A stretch of 54,654 nt of DNA from a virus: positions 1 through 54,654 of IMG/VR virus record IMGVR_UViG_3300007541_000026; one strand, given 5' to 3'. Shown here one piece after another: positions 6,750 through 15,385 of this stretch. The notes beneath the pieces are model-generated. The model was not told the DNA's origin. It saw nothing but the letters and a program-made list of their open reading frames with translations, and did no database searches. The stretch's first letter is position 1, and each line of letters opens with the position of its first letter. Made by a program: the position numbers and the translations under genes.

Positions 6750-9266
6750 ATGTTCAAGTATTTCCTGACGGCGATTCTGGTCGCCATGCTCCCGGGGTCC
6801 GCACTCGCGGTCACTGCCAATGTAGATCAATCAAGCACTCCGATCCTGACGTACACTGTGCGTGCGAGGGACACGTCGCCTTCGACGATTCTGTCGATGG
6901 GCGGCGCTGGGGAGTGTTCCATTCAGCTTCAATCGAACGGAGCTACCCTTCAGGTGGCCCCCCGTGCCGACGCCACGGTACCCCACAGCACGGCCATGGG
7001 CGACGCGGCCGCGGTGTCAACCTCTACCTCTGGCAATCACACGTTCACCTCTGGCGCAGGGCAGTTCTCCGTCGCATTCACCGCGGCTGACAACTCATCT
7101 GTCTCGATCACCTGCAACCCGACCGCGTCCGCGGGTGCGGGTTCGAGTTCGACTTTGCAGGGAGACTGGCCCGCGTCTAGTGTGGAAAACGTCTACGGCA
7201 TCAACAACATCCTACTCGGTGATGGCCTTAATGACTTCGTCGAGACGACGGTGCTATCACCTAAGTGGGTATCGGGACTCAAGTTCGAGCCCATCTTCAA
7301 CCTCGATGGCGAGAAGGTGTGGTGTGCGGGGGGCTCGGACTTGACCAAGCCTTGGTTCGACTGCGGTGTCCGTACCGGACTCTACAAGACCAAGTCCAAC
7401 GCCTTGTATATGCAGATGACAAATTTGTCACCCGGCGAAGCGCACATGATTAACGCGGAGTTGTTGGGCGGCGGAGACACGGACCCTAATGGTATGCACC
7501 TGAGAGTCTTGCAGTCAGGCGGAAGCCAGACTGGTGGGGATGAGGGCATTAACGGTATCCGCTTGGTCACGAATGTCAACTGGGGAGCCAGCTTCGGCAC
7601 TCTTGACGGCGACCTGTCTGCGGCCACGGGAAATGAGGTACCTGTAGACATTACTGGCGTCTCGGAATATGAGACGAACTTCGTCGGTGTAGGTAAGTTG
7701 CTCGTCATCTCTGGGTCGCCGGAAGTGTTCTCGGTGACGCTCGCGGACCAGAGCAGCAGCAGCCCGCAGCGTCCGAAGCAGTCCGTCCTGCGAGGCTTCG
7801 CCAACAACGGCGGCGTCAGGGGCTCTTTCCTTCTGGACAGTGACCTCCCGGCTACGGTAGACGCGGGTAACTGGTGCATGTACGATCCGGCGATGGACTA
7901 CTTCGCTGGAGGTACTGGCCCGGCGGACACCCACTACTGGCTCCGCATCAGCGAGGTTGCGCGGAGTACGGATTCCGGCAACCCGGCCCCGTCATTCACT
8001 ACTTCGTGGTATGTGCAAGGGCAAGACCTCAAGTACCCAAACTACATAATGTGGTCTGGTGAGTACCACTTCGCGCCTTGCTACACCATCACGAAGGTTG
8101 AGCAGGACCCGTCCACCAAGGTGACGAACCGAGTCTACGTCGAGAAGACGGTGAACCACACGGAGCTTTCTGGCGCGAACTGGGAGGTGACGCCATACGG
8201 CGAACTGAAGCAGACCGGCATCAAGGTTCTCCAGACGGCCAACATCAACCCTGCGTTCTCTGGGGCGGCGGTCAGCGCAGTCCATGAGGTGGGCACGGCG
8301 TCCGGCAGCCGATACCAGTTGCCCGCAGCTTTTTCCGTCGAACACTCTAGTAACTGCGTCACGGCGGATCGGGCCACGTCCTGTATTGAGGATGGCACTT
8401 TCGGCGCATTTGGTGTCGGAATGGAAATCGGGGAGTGGTCCGCGAACAAGGGTATCCGGTATCGCTACCCTGATGCGGACTCTTCGCTTGGGTTCGCCCC
8501 GCTTGAGATCCGACCGACTACGGGTCAGAGCGGCCTCAACTGGGGCTTGACTGGGTCGACTGGAAGGTTCCACACCGTCATCGACGTGTATCAGCACGTC
8601 GACAAGAGCATCATCCTGAACGGAACGTACGGGTGGGGCGTTGGACGAACGGGCACCAAGTGGTTCCCTCTGATCTCAACGGCCACGGTGACCGGCCACA
8701 CGGACGGACAGTTCCTGACGTGGTCGAACACAGACAGCGCATACGTCGAGACGGCTCCTGGCTTGGATGACCTGACGGGCGTAGATCTGACGACTACGGC
8801 TCCGACGAACGGCGACGTTCTGTCCTTCGACGGCACCAACTGGGTGCCCGGCGCTGGCGGCGGCGGGACCAACACCTCGTTCTCAAACTTCCAAGCTATC
8901 GGGTCGGGCGAGGCGGCGATATTTAACGGTGGCGCCGCGATTTCCACATGGAATGCCTCGTACACGGCGTTCTCATTTGCAGGAGCCTCCTACACGGCGA
9001 CCTTGCCGGAGATCACAGGGACAAGCGACCGACAAAAGCGATTGGAGATATGGGTTCAGCCCGGCGTGACCTTGACAATCCAAGGGCACACCAATGATGC
9101 GACCGCCTTGGGATTCAACTTGGTCACGACAGGTCCGGGGACGGCGAGCATGACGTTCACCGCTCCGGCGACTGACATCGCGTGCAAGGTTGAGGTGTTC
9201 GTCCGAAATGACAACGCGGTCATGACGTCGAGCACCTGCCCGACGCAGACTCTGAGCAACCCATAG
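6750..9266 (+). CDS. large fibre-like protein with a Sec signal peptide (838 aa)
   Basis: The N-terminus MFKYFLTAILVAMLPGSALA is a textbook signal peptide: a Lys, an 11-residue hydrophobic core and an ALA cleavage site after about residue 20. The body is Ser/Thr/Gly-rich and beta-like with scattered Cys pairs (WCAGGSD, WFDCG). Near residues 690-715 there is DDLTGVDLTTTAPTNGDVLS then WVPGAGGGG, a segment typical of phage tail fibres and appendages. Signal peptides are not expected on virion proteins, which assemble in the cytoplasm. It could be a secreted or surface-displayed adhesin-like protein made late, or a virion protein with a membrane step. It is flanked by terminators. The start has AAAAAGGA 8 bases upstream. 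Confidence 0.75.
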   Translation: MFKYFLTAILVAMLPGSALAVTANVDQSSTPILTYTVRARDTSPSTILSMGGAGECSIQLQSNGATLQVAPRADATVPHSTAMGDAAAVSTSTSGNHTFTSGAGQFSVAFTAADNSSVSITCNPTASAGAGSSSTLQGDWPASSVENVYGINNILLGDGLNDFVETTVLSPKWVSGLKFEPIFNLDGEKVWCAGGSDLTKPWFDCGVRTGLYKTKSNALYMQMTNLSPGEAHMINAELLGGGDTDPNGMHLRVLQSGGSQTGGDEGINGIRLVTNVNWGASFGTLDGDLSAATGNEVPVDITGVSEYETNFVGVGKLLVISGSPEVFSVTLADQSSSSPQRPKQSVLRGFANNGGVRGSFLLDSDLPATVDAGNWCMYDPAMDYFAGGTGPADTHYWLRISEVARSTDSGNPAPSFTTSWYVQGQDLKYPNYIMWSGEYHFAPCYTITKVEQDPSTKVTNRVYVEKTVNHTELSGANWEVTPYGELKQTGIKVLQTANINPAFSGAAVSAVHEVGTASGSRYQLPAAFSVEHSSNCVTADRATSCIEDGTFGAFGVGMEIGEWSANKGIRYRYPDADSSLGFAPLEIRPTTGQSGLNWGLTGSTGRFHTVIDVYQHVDKSIILNGTYGWGVGRTGTKWFPLISTATVTGHTDGQFLTWSNTDSAYVETAPGLDDLTGVDLTTTAPTNGDVLSFDGTNWVPGAGGGGTNTSFSNFQAIGSGEAAIFNGGAAISTWNASYTAFSFAGASYTATLPEITGTSDRQKRLEIWVQPGVTLTIQGHTNDATALGFNLVTTGPGTASMTFTAPATDIACKVEVFVRNDNAVMTSSTCPTQTLSNP

Positions 9267-9272
9267 GCTTCT

Positions 9273-9305
9273 GGCCGGTGAGCCTAAATCACCGGCCCCT
9301 TTTTT
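9273..9305 (+). terminator. intrinsic terminator after the signal-peptide protein
   Basis: GGCCGGTGA/TCACCGGCC, a 9-bp perfect stem with a 7-base loop, followed by CC and six T. Confidence 0.88.
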
Positions 9306-9325
9306 CCCGTACACAGGAGTGTCCC

Positions 9326-10336
9326 ATGATTGAACGAGCTGAGGAACTCCTCGAACGGTATGTTTCTAACCACCAAGTCGACGGCGTGGCCTACACGAGG
9401 CACTCTCACGGGCTGTACTGGACTGACGACGACAATGCGCTGTACACGGGCCTGATGCTCGGGGCGATGGCGTACCGCTGGGCGGCTGATCCGTCTGACG
9501 ACAAGCTGGACGCGATCCGCATGTCCCTGCGGGGAACGGATCTGCTGCTCCGGGCGACCGGCGACCCCGGCGTCCTGGTTCGCCGTGCGATGCACCGGGA
9601 CCAGATCAAGGAGTTCGGCGGCGCGGCGTACCTCGACCAGAAGCCCTGCGAGCTGATCGGCGACTACTGGGTCCAACTGAAGACGACCCGCGATCAGGTC
9701 ACGGGCGTCATGTTCGGGCTGGCCTGCTGCATCGCCTTGGTGCGCGGCGCGGACCCGATGATCGACGAGGTCGTAGACCGACAGGTGATGACCCTCTACA
9801 CGGCCCTGAAGCGCCGCCAATGGTCTCTCCGGGACCACAACTACGAGACTCACGGGACGAGCGCGCACAAGCTGGACGCGGGCCTGCGGCTCCTCATAAG
9901 GGTCATGGCGAAGGCCGTCGGCGCGGAGGGCGAGGTCGAGACCGAGAGCTGGTTCGACTGGCAATGGATCACGACGGCCCACTACAATGTGAGCTTCCAA
10001 GCCGCGTATAGCCACGGCCTGAACGCGATCAACGCCCACGCCCTCTGGCTACTCCGGCCGTGGAACCCTCAGTACCGTCAGACGAAGCGGTGGATGAGCC
10101 GGATCGAGTCCGTCGTCCGCGACGAGTTCAACCCGTTCTGGCAGATGCTGCTTGACTTCCGCCTGAGCCCCGAGGGGGACATCCGGCTGATGGAGGCGGG
10201 TGAGGATACCTACAGCCGGTTCTTCAGGTGGAACCGCTACAGGAAGGAACTGACGATGCGGCAGGACACGGAAGGTCCGGGCATCGACTACATGATCGTG
10301 GCCTACATGGCTGCATATTGGGACGGAAGGAACTGA
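9326..10336 (+). CDS. alpha/alpha-toroid-like protein, possible glycan-active enzyme (336 aa)
   Basis: Helical throughout, with repeated small-residue helices and aromatic/acidic loops (HGLYWTDDDNALYTGLMLGA; DHNYETHGTSAH; WFDWQWITTAHYN). This resembles six-hairpin glycosidases, epimerases and lyases with an (alpha/alpha) barrel; the fold is a guess. No catalytic pair can be assigned with confidence. AGGAG lies 6 bases before the ATG. It sits between the fibre-like secreted protein and the head-tail connectors, an odd place for an enzyme, so a role in breaking surface polysaccharide is worth testing. It lacks a signal peptide. Confidence 0.6.
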   Translation: MIERAEELLERYVSNHQVDGVAYTRHSHGLYWTDDDNALYTGLMLGAMAYRWAADPSDDKLDAIRMSLRGTDLLLRATGDPGVLVRRAMHRDQIKEFGGAAYLDQKPCELIGDYWVQLKTTRDQVTGVMFGLACCIALVRGADPMIDEVVDRQVMTLYTALKRRQWSLRDHNYETHGTSAHKLDAGLRLLIRVMAKAVGAEGEVETESWFDWQWITTAHYNVSFQAAYSHGLNAINAHALWLLRPWNPQYRQTKRWMSRIESVVRDEFNPFWQMLLDFRLSPEGDIRLMEAGEDTYSRFFRWNRYRKELTMRQDTEGPGIDYMIVAYMAAYWDGRN

Positions 10337-10337
10337 C

Positions 10338-10889
10338 ATGCCCACATCATCCGATATGGTCGTCGAGAACGGCACGGGCCGACTCGACGCGAACAGCTAC
10401 GTCTCGATCATCGAGGCAGACACGTACCACAGCCTGCGCGGGAACACGATCTGGGCCTCGGCCACCGAGTCCGACAAGGTCGTCGCTCTGGTTCGCGCTA
10501 CGGACTACGTGGACGCCCGATGGAAGTTCACGGGCGAGCCGGTCAAGTCGACTCAGGCGCTCACGTTCCCTCGCAAGAGTGAGTACCTGAACAAGAATGG
10601 CGACGACGTCTCCGCATCTGTTCCGGTCGAGATCGCGAGTGCGACCATGGAATACGCCCTGCTCGTCCTCGGCGACGGCACGGCCCTCATCGAGCTTTCT
10701 CCGGCAGCGGAGGACGCGACCCAGAGCCGGGTCATCATGCAGCGGGACAAGGTCGGATCTCTGGAGACCGAGACTCGCTGGGACTCGGGTTTGTCGGCTA
10801 GGGTCACGGTATCCTACCCCGCTGCGGATCGAATCATCAAGTCCTCCGGCTTTCTCGCCTACGGCGGCAATGGAGGCACGATGCGATGA
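10338..10889 (+). CDS. head-tail connector, DnaT-like family (183 aa)
   Basis: The opening VVENGTGRLDANSYVSIIEA followed by ALVRATDYVDARW and QALTFPRKSEYL matches phage proteins often labelled putative DnaT-like ssDNA-binding, which sit where the portal-adaptor belongs. The start overlaps the end of the previous gene's stop region (TGACATG) with GGAAGGA upstream, and the end overlaps the next gene as ATGA. Position at the head of a connector-connector-terminator-tube series supports the adaptor role. Confidence 0.75.
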   Translation: MPTSSDMVVENGTGRLDANSYVSIIEADTYHSLRGNTIWASATESDKVVALVRATDYVDARWKFTGEPVKSTQALTFPRKSEYLNKNGDDVSASVPVEIASATMEYALLVLGDGTALIELSPAAEDATQSRVIMQRDKVGSLETETRWDSGLSARVTVSYPAADRIIKSSGFLAYGGNGGTMR

Positions 10890-11290
10890 GTGACATCTAC
10901 ACTCGGCTGGGCGACACCGCACAGAAGCTGGTGTTGAGCTACGGCCGACCCATTCAACTCTCCCAGAGTGAACTCACTCTGGCAGATCCCGCGAAGCCTT
11001 GGGGCTCCGCTGGAGACACGACCACCGAAACAACCTACTCGACCTACGGAGCGTTCGTGCAGGAAGACGCTGGGGACCTGACAGCCCGCCTGTCTGCCGT
11101 TTCGCGGCTCGTCCTCTCCCCCGTGGAGACGAACGACGCGCAGGTCATTATCGCGGCCAAGGGCCTTGGCGTGGAACCTACGATCGCGATGAAGTTGGTG
11201 GATGGTGATCGCACCTTGGAGATCAAGAAGGTCGTCACGGTGAAACCAGGTCCGACTGCTGTCATGTACATCCTAACGGTGGAGAACTAA
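10886..11290 (+). CDS. head closure (stopper)-like protein (134 aa)
   Basis: A small beta-rich protein (YGAFVQEDAGDLTARLSAVS, then ILTVEN at the end) in the usual place for the head stopper, between adaptor and tail terminator. ATGA overlap with the adaptor gene means coupled translation. The family is inferred from order and size, not from a recognised motif. Confidence 0.6.
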   Translation: MSDIYTRLGDTAQKLVLSYGRPIQLSQSELTLADPAKPWGSAGDTTTETTYSTYGAFVQEDAGDLTARLSAVSRLVLSPVETNDAQVIIAAKGLGVEPTIAMKLVDGDRTLEIKKVVTVKPGPTAVMYILTVEN

Positions 11291-11292
11291 TC

Positions 11293-11706
11293 ATGGCGTC
11301 GAACCAAATCGAAGCGCAGGATGCCCTGCTGACGCAGATCACGAATGTGTGGAGTGCGAACGCGAACGGGGCTCCCCTGTACTACGACAATCAGGACGTG
11401 GATCGTCCCGAACGTCCCTCGATGTTCGGACGGGCCATTGTCAGGCACGCGACCGCAACCCGGACCACAGTCGGGAACAATCGTTTCCGAAGGTTCGGGA
11501 CGGTCTACGTCCAGCTCTTCGTGCCTCAAGGTACCGGGACAACGATCATCCGGGAGTTGAGCGATGCCATCGCGCACAGCCTGGAAGAGTCCCCCTCATC
11601 GCTCGGCATACGGATCGGCGATGTTGACATCAACGAACTAGGCTCAGACGGAACGTACTTTCAGATCAACGTCTCTGCCGACTTTAACTACGACCGAGTG
11701 GCGTAG
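11293..11706 (+). CDS. tail terminator (lambda gpU-like, DUF4128-type)
   Basis: A 137-residue protein with the profile of phage tail terminators: an N-terminal helix (EAQDALLTQITNVW), a central FGTVYVQLFVPQGTG strand-loop, the helix IIRELSDAIAHSLEE and a final beta strand (YFQINVSADFNYDRV). Such proteins cap the tail tube and join it to the head. It starts 2 bases after the stopper gene and is followed by the tube gene. Confidence 0.7.
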   Translation: MASNQIEAQDALLTQITNVWSANANGAPLYYDNQDVDRPERPSMFGRAIVRHATATRTTVGNNRFRRFGTVYVQLFVPQGTGTTIIRELSDAIAHSLEESPSSLGIRIGDVDINELGSDGTYFQINVSADFNYDRVA

Positions 11707-11717
11707 GAAGGAATCAA

Positions 11718-12860
11718 ATGTCTGATACAAATCGAGTAGCCCTGCGAGCCGCACAAGAGACGGTCCTGGGCACCCTGGAAGTCGGGGCATACACCGACAT
11801 CCCGTTCACGGGCTCCAGTGATCTCGGCGCGACGCCGGAGACGGTGACTTCCGAGGTCATCCGCTCGGATCGCCAAGTCACGGACCTCGTCAAGGTGAAT
11901 GAATCCGTCGGCGGTGGGTTCGATTCCGAACTCATCCCCACCGCGTTCGACCTCTTCCTGCCGGGCATCATGCAGTCTGCGGCAGCGACGTCCAGCGGCG
12001 CGACGCTCGACGCGGATGCGAATGTGTCCGGGTCTGCTGTCACGGGCGGCGCGGGCGACTTCGCGACCATCGTGGGTGGCGACTTCGTGCGGCTCACGGG
12101 CATCGTGTCTGGCGTAATTAACAGGTCAGTGTTCCGCGTCTTCTCGAAGGCCGGGGACACCCTGACCCTCGAAGGCAACGTACCGACTTACACGGGGCCC
12201 GTGGCGGTCGAGTCCGGTGATAAGTGGGAGAACGGCACGACGCCGACCTCCTTCTCGTTCGAGCGCCAGTTCCTGGATCACGCGACGGTGACCTCTGAGT
12301 ACATGAACGGCTGTCAGATCGACACGTTCAGCGTCTCGGCGTCGTCGAGCGCGATCGTGACCTGCTCGTTCGGCATCCTCGGCATGGGCCACACCGTGCA
12401 GGACGGCCGCCTCGGTGGCCTCTCGACGACGGCTGCGCCCGACGACGGCCCGTTCAACTCCAGCTCCAACGTCGCGACGCTCGGTGTCGGCGGCAGCGAG
12501 CTGACGGTTGTGACCGACCTCAGCCTTGAGATTGCGAACAACCTCCGCGAGCGCAACGCTCTCGGCACGGTGGGTGCGATCTCGATCGGCTCCGGCGAGT
12601 TCAACGTGACCGGATCGCTCAGCGTCTACTTCGAGGACAAGACTCTCCTCGACCAGTTGCTGAACAACACGGCCACCCGCCTGTCCTTCGGCTTCACGGC
12701 CGCGGACGGCAAGTCCATCGTGTTCGACCTCCCCTCGATTAAGTTCAGCGAGGGCGTGCCGGACATCTCGGGCAAGAACTCCGACGTCATGCTGGCCCTC
12801 TCGTTCCAGGCTTTCCGGGACGTGACGGTTGGTAAGACGATGCGGATCTTTGTGTTCTGA
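11718..12860 (+). CDS. major tail tube protein
   Basis: A 380-residue protein with the features of the siphophage tube family (Phage_tube_2 type): N-terminal VTSEVIRSDRQV, central FSFERQFLDHA and SVSASSSAIVTCSFG, and C-terminal SLSVYFEDKTLLDQLLN and PDISGKNSDVM. It forms the stacked hexamers of the tail. GGAAGGA precedes the ATG, and a perfect terminator follows. The next gene is a paralogue. Confidence 0.85.
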   Translation: MSDTNRVALRAAQETVLGTLEVGAYTDIPFTGSSDLGATPETVTSEVIRSDRQVTDLVKVNESVGGGFDSELIPTAFDLFLPGIMQSAAATSSGATLDADANVSGSAVTGGAGDFATIVGGDFVRLTGIVSGVINRSVFRVFSKAGDTLTLEGNVPTYTGPVAVESGDKWENGTTPTSFSFERQFLDHATVTSEYMNGCQIDTFSVSASSSAIVTCSFGILGMGHTVQDGRLGGLSTTAAPDDGPFNSSSNVATLGVGGSELTVVTDLSLEIANNLRERNALGTVGAISIGSGEFNVTGSLSVYFEDKTLLDQLLNNTATRLSFGFTAADGKSIVFDLPSIKFSEGVPDISGKNSDVMLALSFQAFRDVTVGKTMRIFVF

Positions 12861-12868
12861 TCCTTTTA

Positions 12869-12900
12869 GGGCGGCGGGGTTCGAACCCCGCCGCCCTTTT
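12869..12900 (+). terminator. intrinsic terminator between the two tail tube genes
   Basis: A 28-bp perfect palindrome: GGGCGGCGGGG, TTCGAA, CCCCGCCGCCC, then TTTT. It separates expression of the first tube gene from the second. Confidence 0.88.
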
Positions 12901-12911
12901 CGGAGACACTC

Positions 12912-14117
12912 ATGTCAGATACAAACAGAACAAGAATCTTTTTTTCGGGCGTGATTTCCAATATCAGCCCGTTCGCTTTTGACGCCAAACTCATCAACTC
13001 CAGCGACCTCTCAGAGAAGCCGGAGTTCGTCACCTCCGAGGTGATTCGATCTGACCGCCAAGTCTCCGACCTCGTCCTCGTAGACAAGTCCATAGGGGGC
13101 TCGATAGAGGTCGAGGCGTCCTACAACCGCGACAATAACCTACTCGGGCGGCTCGCGCTCATGCCCAGCGGCGTACCGATCGGATCGTATGCCTCTCGCG
13201 CAGAGGGTAGCCTGTCCGTGTCAGGTACGAACTGGACCAAGTCCGGGGCCACTCTGACCGCGGATGGCGCGGGTGCTACGAACTCTTCCCTCTTCGGCGC
13301 CGGGGACTGGATCCATATCCCGACCGGAAATGTGGCCCCCTGGGAGCACGGATTCTACAAGATCATCGACGATGCCGGGGCGCCTTTCAGCTACGTGCTA
13401 CACCGGGACATCGATGAGGACGTCACGGTCTTGAGTGGTGAGGTGATCCACTACGCGGGAATCCGCGACAACGGGCAGACCCACTACCCGTTCAAGGTTG
13501 AAAAGCAGTACCTGGACATCGGCGTCTATGAGTACATGACTGGCGTCGAGATCGACTCGATGAGCGTCTCGATCAGCAGCGGGGCGATCGGCACGGTCTC
13601 CTATGATTTCATCGGGGAGACATATCAGGTGTCCAACGCCTCGCAGACCTTCCCGGTGTTAGGGGAGACGATTGTCTATGGCCCCTCGACGGGAGCCAGC
13701 GACTCGATCCTACTCCTCAACGACCAACCCTTGGACATGGTCACGGACGCATCCTTCACCCTCTCGAACAATCTGCGAGAGCTGAAGCGGGTCGGCAAGC
13801 TCGGCACGGAATCCATCGGAGCGGGCGAGTGCTCGGTGACCGGCTCGATCTCGATGTACTTCGAGGACAAGACGCAGGTCCAGAGACTACTGGACAACGA
13901 GCAGTTCTCGTTGTCCTTCGGGTACACGAGCTACGGCGTCGGCGGAAGCAACACTGGCGAGAACGCCATCATCTATGACTTCCCGGTGGTGAAGTTCTCC
14001 TCTGGCACGCCCGACATCTCAGGCAAGAACTCCGACGTCATGGTGACGCTGGAGTGGACAGCTTTCCGTCACCCGACGGCAGGCTACACGGTGCGAATGA
14101 GCACCTTGTCCGCGTAG
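12912..14117 (+). CDS. second tail tube protein paralogue (401 aa)
   Basis: Shares with the preceding gene the start MSDTNR, the block VTSEVIRSDRQVSDLV, MYFEDKT and PDISGKNSDVM, but differs in the middle (WIHIPTGNVAPWEHGFYKII). This points to a tandem duplication with divergence. It may form a minor tube section, for example next to the tip or terminator, or a special ring. The intervening terminator implies lower expression. GGAGA lies 5 bases before the ATG. Confidence 0.82.
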   Translation: MSDTNRTRIFFSGVISNISPFAFDAKLINSSDLSEKPEFVTSEVIRSDRQVSDLVLVDKSIGGSIEVEASYNRDNNLLGRLALMPSGVPIGSYASRAEGSLSVSGTNWTKSGATLTADGAGATNSSLFGAGDWIHIPTGNVAPWEHGFYKIIDDAGAPFSYVLHRDIDEDVTVLSGEVIHYAGIRDNGQTHYPFKVEKQYLDIGVYEYMTGVEIDSMSVSISSGAIGTVSYDFIGETYQVSNASQTFPVLGETIVYGPSTGASDSILLLNDQPLDMVTDASFTLSNNLRELKRVGKLGTESIGAGECSVTGSISMYFEDKTQVQRLLDNEQFSLSFGYTSYGVGGSNTGENAIIYDFPVVKFSSGTPDISGKNSDVMVTLEWTAFRHPTAGYTVRMSTLSA

Positions 14118-14154
14118 TCGGACACAAAAACCCCCAACGGACAAGGAGTCCACA

Positions 14155-14565
14155 ATGAGCATTTATGACCTTTTTGAAGAGAACGTGGACGAGGCCGACG
14201 GCTTCATCCTCGAAGTGCAGGACGGAGACACCTCCGTTGAGTTCAAGCTGGCCCGGGCGGGCTCGCAGAACAAGAAGTACGTGACGCGCCTTCAGGCGCT
14301 CATGAAGCCCTACAAGTACCAGATCGACCGCGGCACGATGAAGGAAGACGTGGCCGAGGCGATCATGGCTCAGGTGATCGCCGAGACGATCATCCTCGGC
14401 TGGAATGGCGTCACGGATCGGGACGGTGAGGAGATGGAGTACACGCCCGAGCTGGCGAAGCAGCTCCTGCTGGACCTCCCGGCCCTGCGGAATCTCATCA
14501 TGGAGGAGTCGCAGAACGTCGCTAACTTCCTGCGCGAGAAGCGGGAGGAGCGCGAGGGAAACTAG
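14155..14565 (+). CDS. tail assembly chaperone G
   Basis: A 136-residue protein between tail tube and tape measure genes, the fixed place of G-type chaperones that coat the tape measure during tube assembly. It ends in a charged helix (REKREEREGN) encoded over the slippery heptamer GGGAAAC, directly before its TAG stop. A fraction of ribosomes should shift -1 and continue into the T part. AAGGAG lies 8 bases before the ATG. Confidence 0.85.
   Translation: MSIYDLFEENVDEADGFILEVQDGDTSVEFKLARAGSQNKKYVTRLQALMKPYKYQIDRGTMKEDVAEAIMAQVIAETIILGWNGVTDRDGEEMEYTPELAKQLLLDLPALRNLIMEESQNVANFLREKREEREGN
14556..14562 (+). promoter_or_regulatory. -1 programmed frameshift site GGGAAAC
   Basis: Read in the G frame as G GGA AAC, then TAG (14563-14565). 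It fits the X XXY YYZ rule exactly. Slipping back one base lets the ribosome read CTA GCA GAG onward in the frame that stays open to 14927. Confidence 0.88.
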
Positions 14566-14927
14566 CAGAGTACCTGCGCTGGTCTCTCGTCTATGGCGAG
14601 AAGGCGGCTGCGGTCATCGAGGCGGCTACGGAAGCCGGAAGGCTCCCGCCCGCCTCGATGATCCCGCCGGACCTAGACGACGACGAAGCGGGGTACGTGC
14701 AGGCGTTCTGGGATTTGTGTCGGGATCGGATCTACACCGCTGGAGGAGCGGCTGCGATCCCGTGGACAGCATGTCACACATACGCTCTACATCTGGGCCT
14801 GGGTCGCTACGAGGACCTATACGACGACTTCATGCACGCCATGCGGGTCATGGATTCAGTGTACCTCAAGGAGGTCGCTGAGGAGGCCGAGAGGCAGAAG
14901 CGGGCAGCCGAGAGGAAACGGAGATAG
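14562..14927 (+). CDS. T extension of the GT tail assembly chaperone (frameshift product)
   Basis: After the -1 shift the frame reads LAEYLRWSLVYGEKAAAVIE and ends with EEAERQKRAAERKRR, giving about 121 residues and a GT fusion of about 257. The frame is closed just upstream by TAA at 14523, so the part before the slip site cannot carry a long independent start. An internal ATG at 14658 could give an 89-residue protein, but it has no good Shine-Dalgarno. In lambda the GT form recruits tube protein to the tape measure. Confidence 0.85.
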   Translation, partial: LAEYLRWSLVYGEKAAAVIEAATEAGRLPPASMIPPDLDDDEAGYVQAFWDLCRDRIYTAGGAAAIPWTACHTYALHLGLGRYEDLYDDFMHAMRVMDSVYLKEVAEEAERQKRAAERKRR

Positions 14928-14938
14928 GGGGCAGGGGG

Positions 14939-15382
14939 ATGATTAAGACCAACATATCCTCCGTGATACGAGACATCACGGCGGACGTTGAAGAGAAACT
15001 GTCGAAGGACTCGGTCAAACGGGTCTCCGGGGCTATCGTCACAGAGTTGATGAGCAACCCCCCGGAGGGCACGCCACGCGACACGCTGCGTGCGACCAAC
15101 GGCTGGAACATCGCAGATGGCACCAGCCCTGACTTCTCCGAAGGGGGCCCCGGCACCTATGACGAGCCGGACCCGGAGGGGGAGATCGCGAAGCTGCCGG
15201 AGGACACGGAGCGCGCAACGATCGCGAACGGTGTCCACTACATCGGAAAACTGGAGTTCGGCTCGTCCAAACAGGCCCCGACCAACTACGTCCGCAAGGC
15301 GATCATCGTCGCACTGAAGTCCGTGGACGTCGGCTCGCGTGGCAAGGCTGGGTATGGCGGAAGCAGAATGGAGAGGAGGTAG
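14939..15382 (+). CDS. HK97 gp10-like tail completion protein (147 aa)
   Basis: The C-terminal half has IANGVHYIGKLEFGSSKQAP followed by NYVRKAI, the pattern I associate with HK97 gp10/lambda Z-type neck and tail completion proteins. These usually sit before the tail terminator gene, whereas here it lies after the chaperones and just before the tape measure. The ATG follows AGGGGG. It overlaps no neighbour. Confidence 0.65.
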   Translation: MIKTNISSVIRDITADVEEKLSKDSVKRVSGAIVTELMSNPPEGTPRDTLRATNGWNIADGTSPDFSEGGPGTYDEPDPEGEIAKLPEDTERATIANGVHYIGKLEFGSSKQAPTNYVRKAIIVALKSVDVGSRGKAGYGGSRMERR

Positions 15383-15385
15383 CCC

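Noticed and set aside
12869-12896. GGGGTTCGAACCCC as a tRNA T-arm
   Set aside because: No acceptor, D or anticodon arm surrounds it; it is a perfect palindrome followed by TTTT, hence a terminator.
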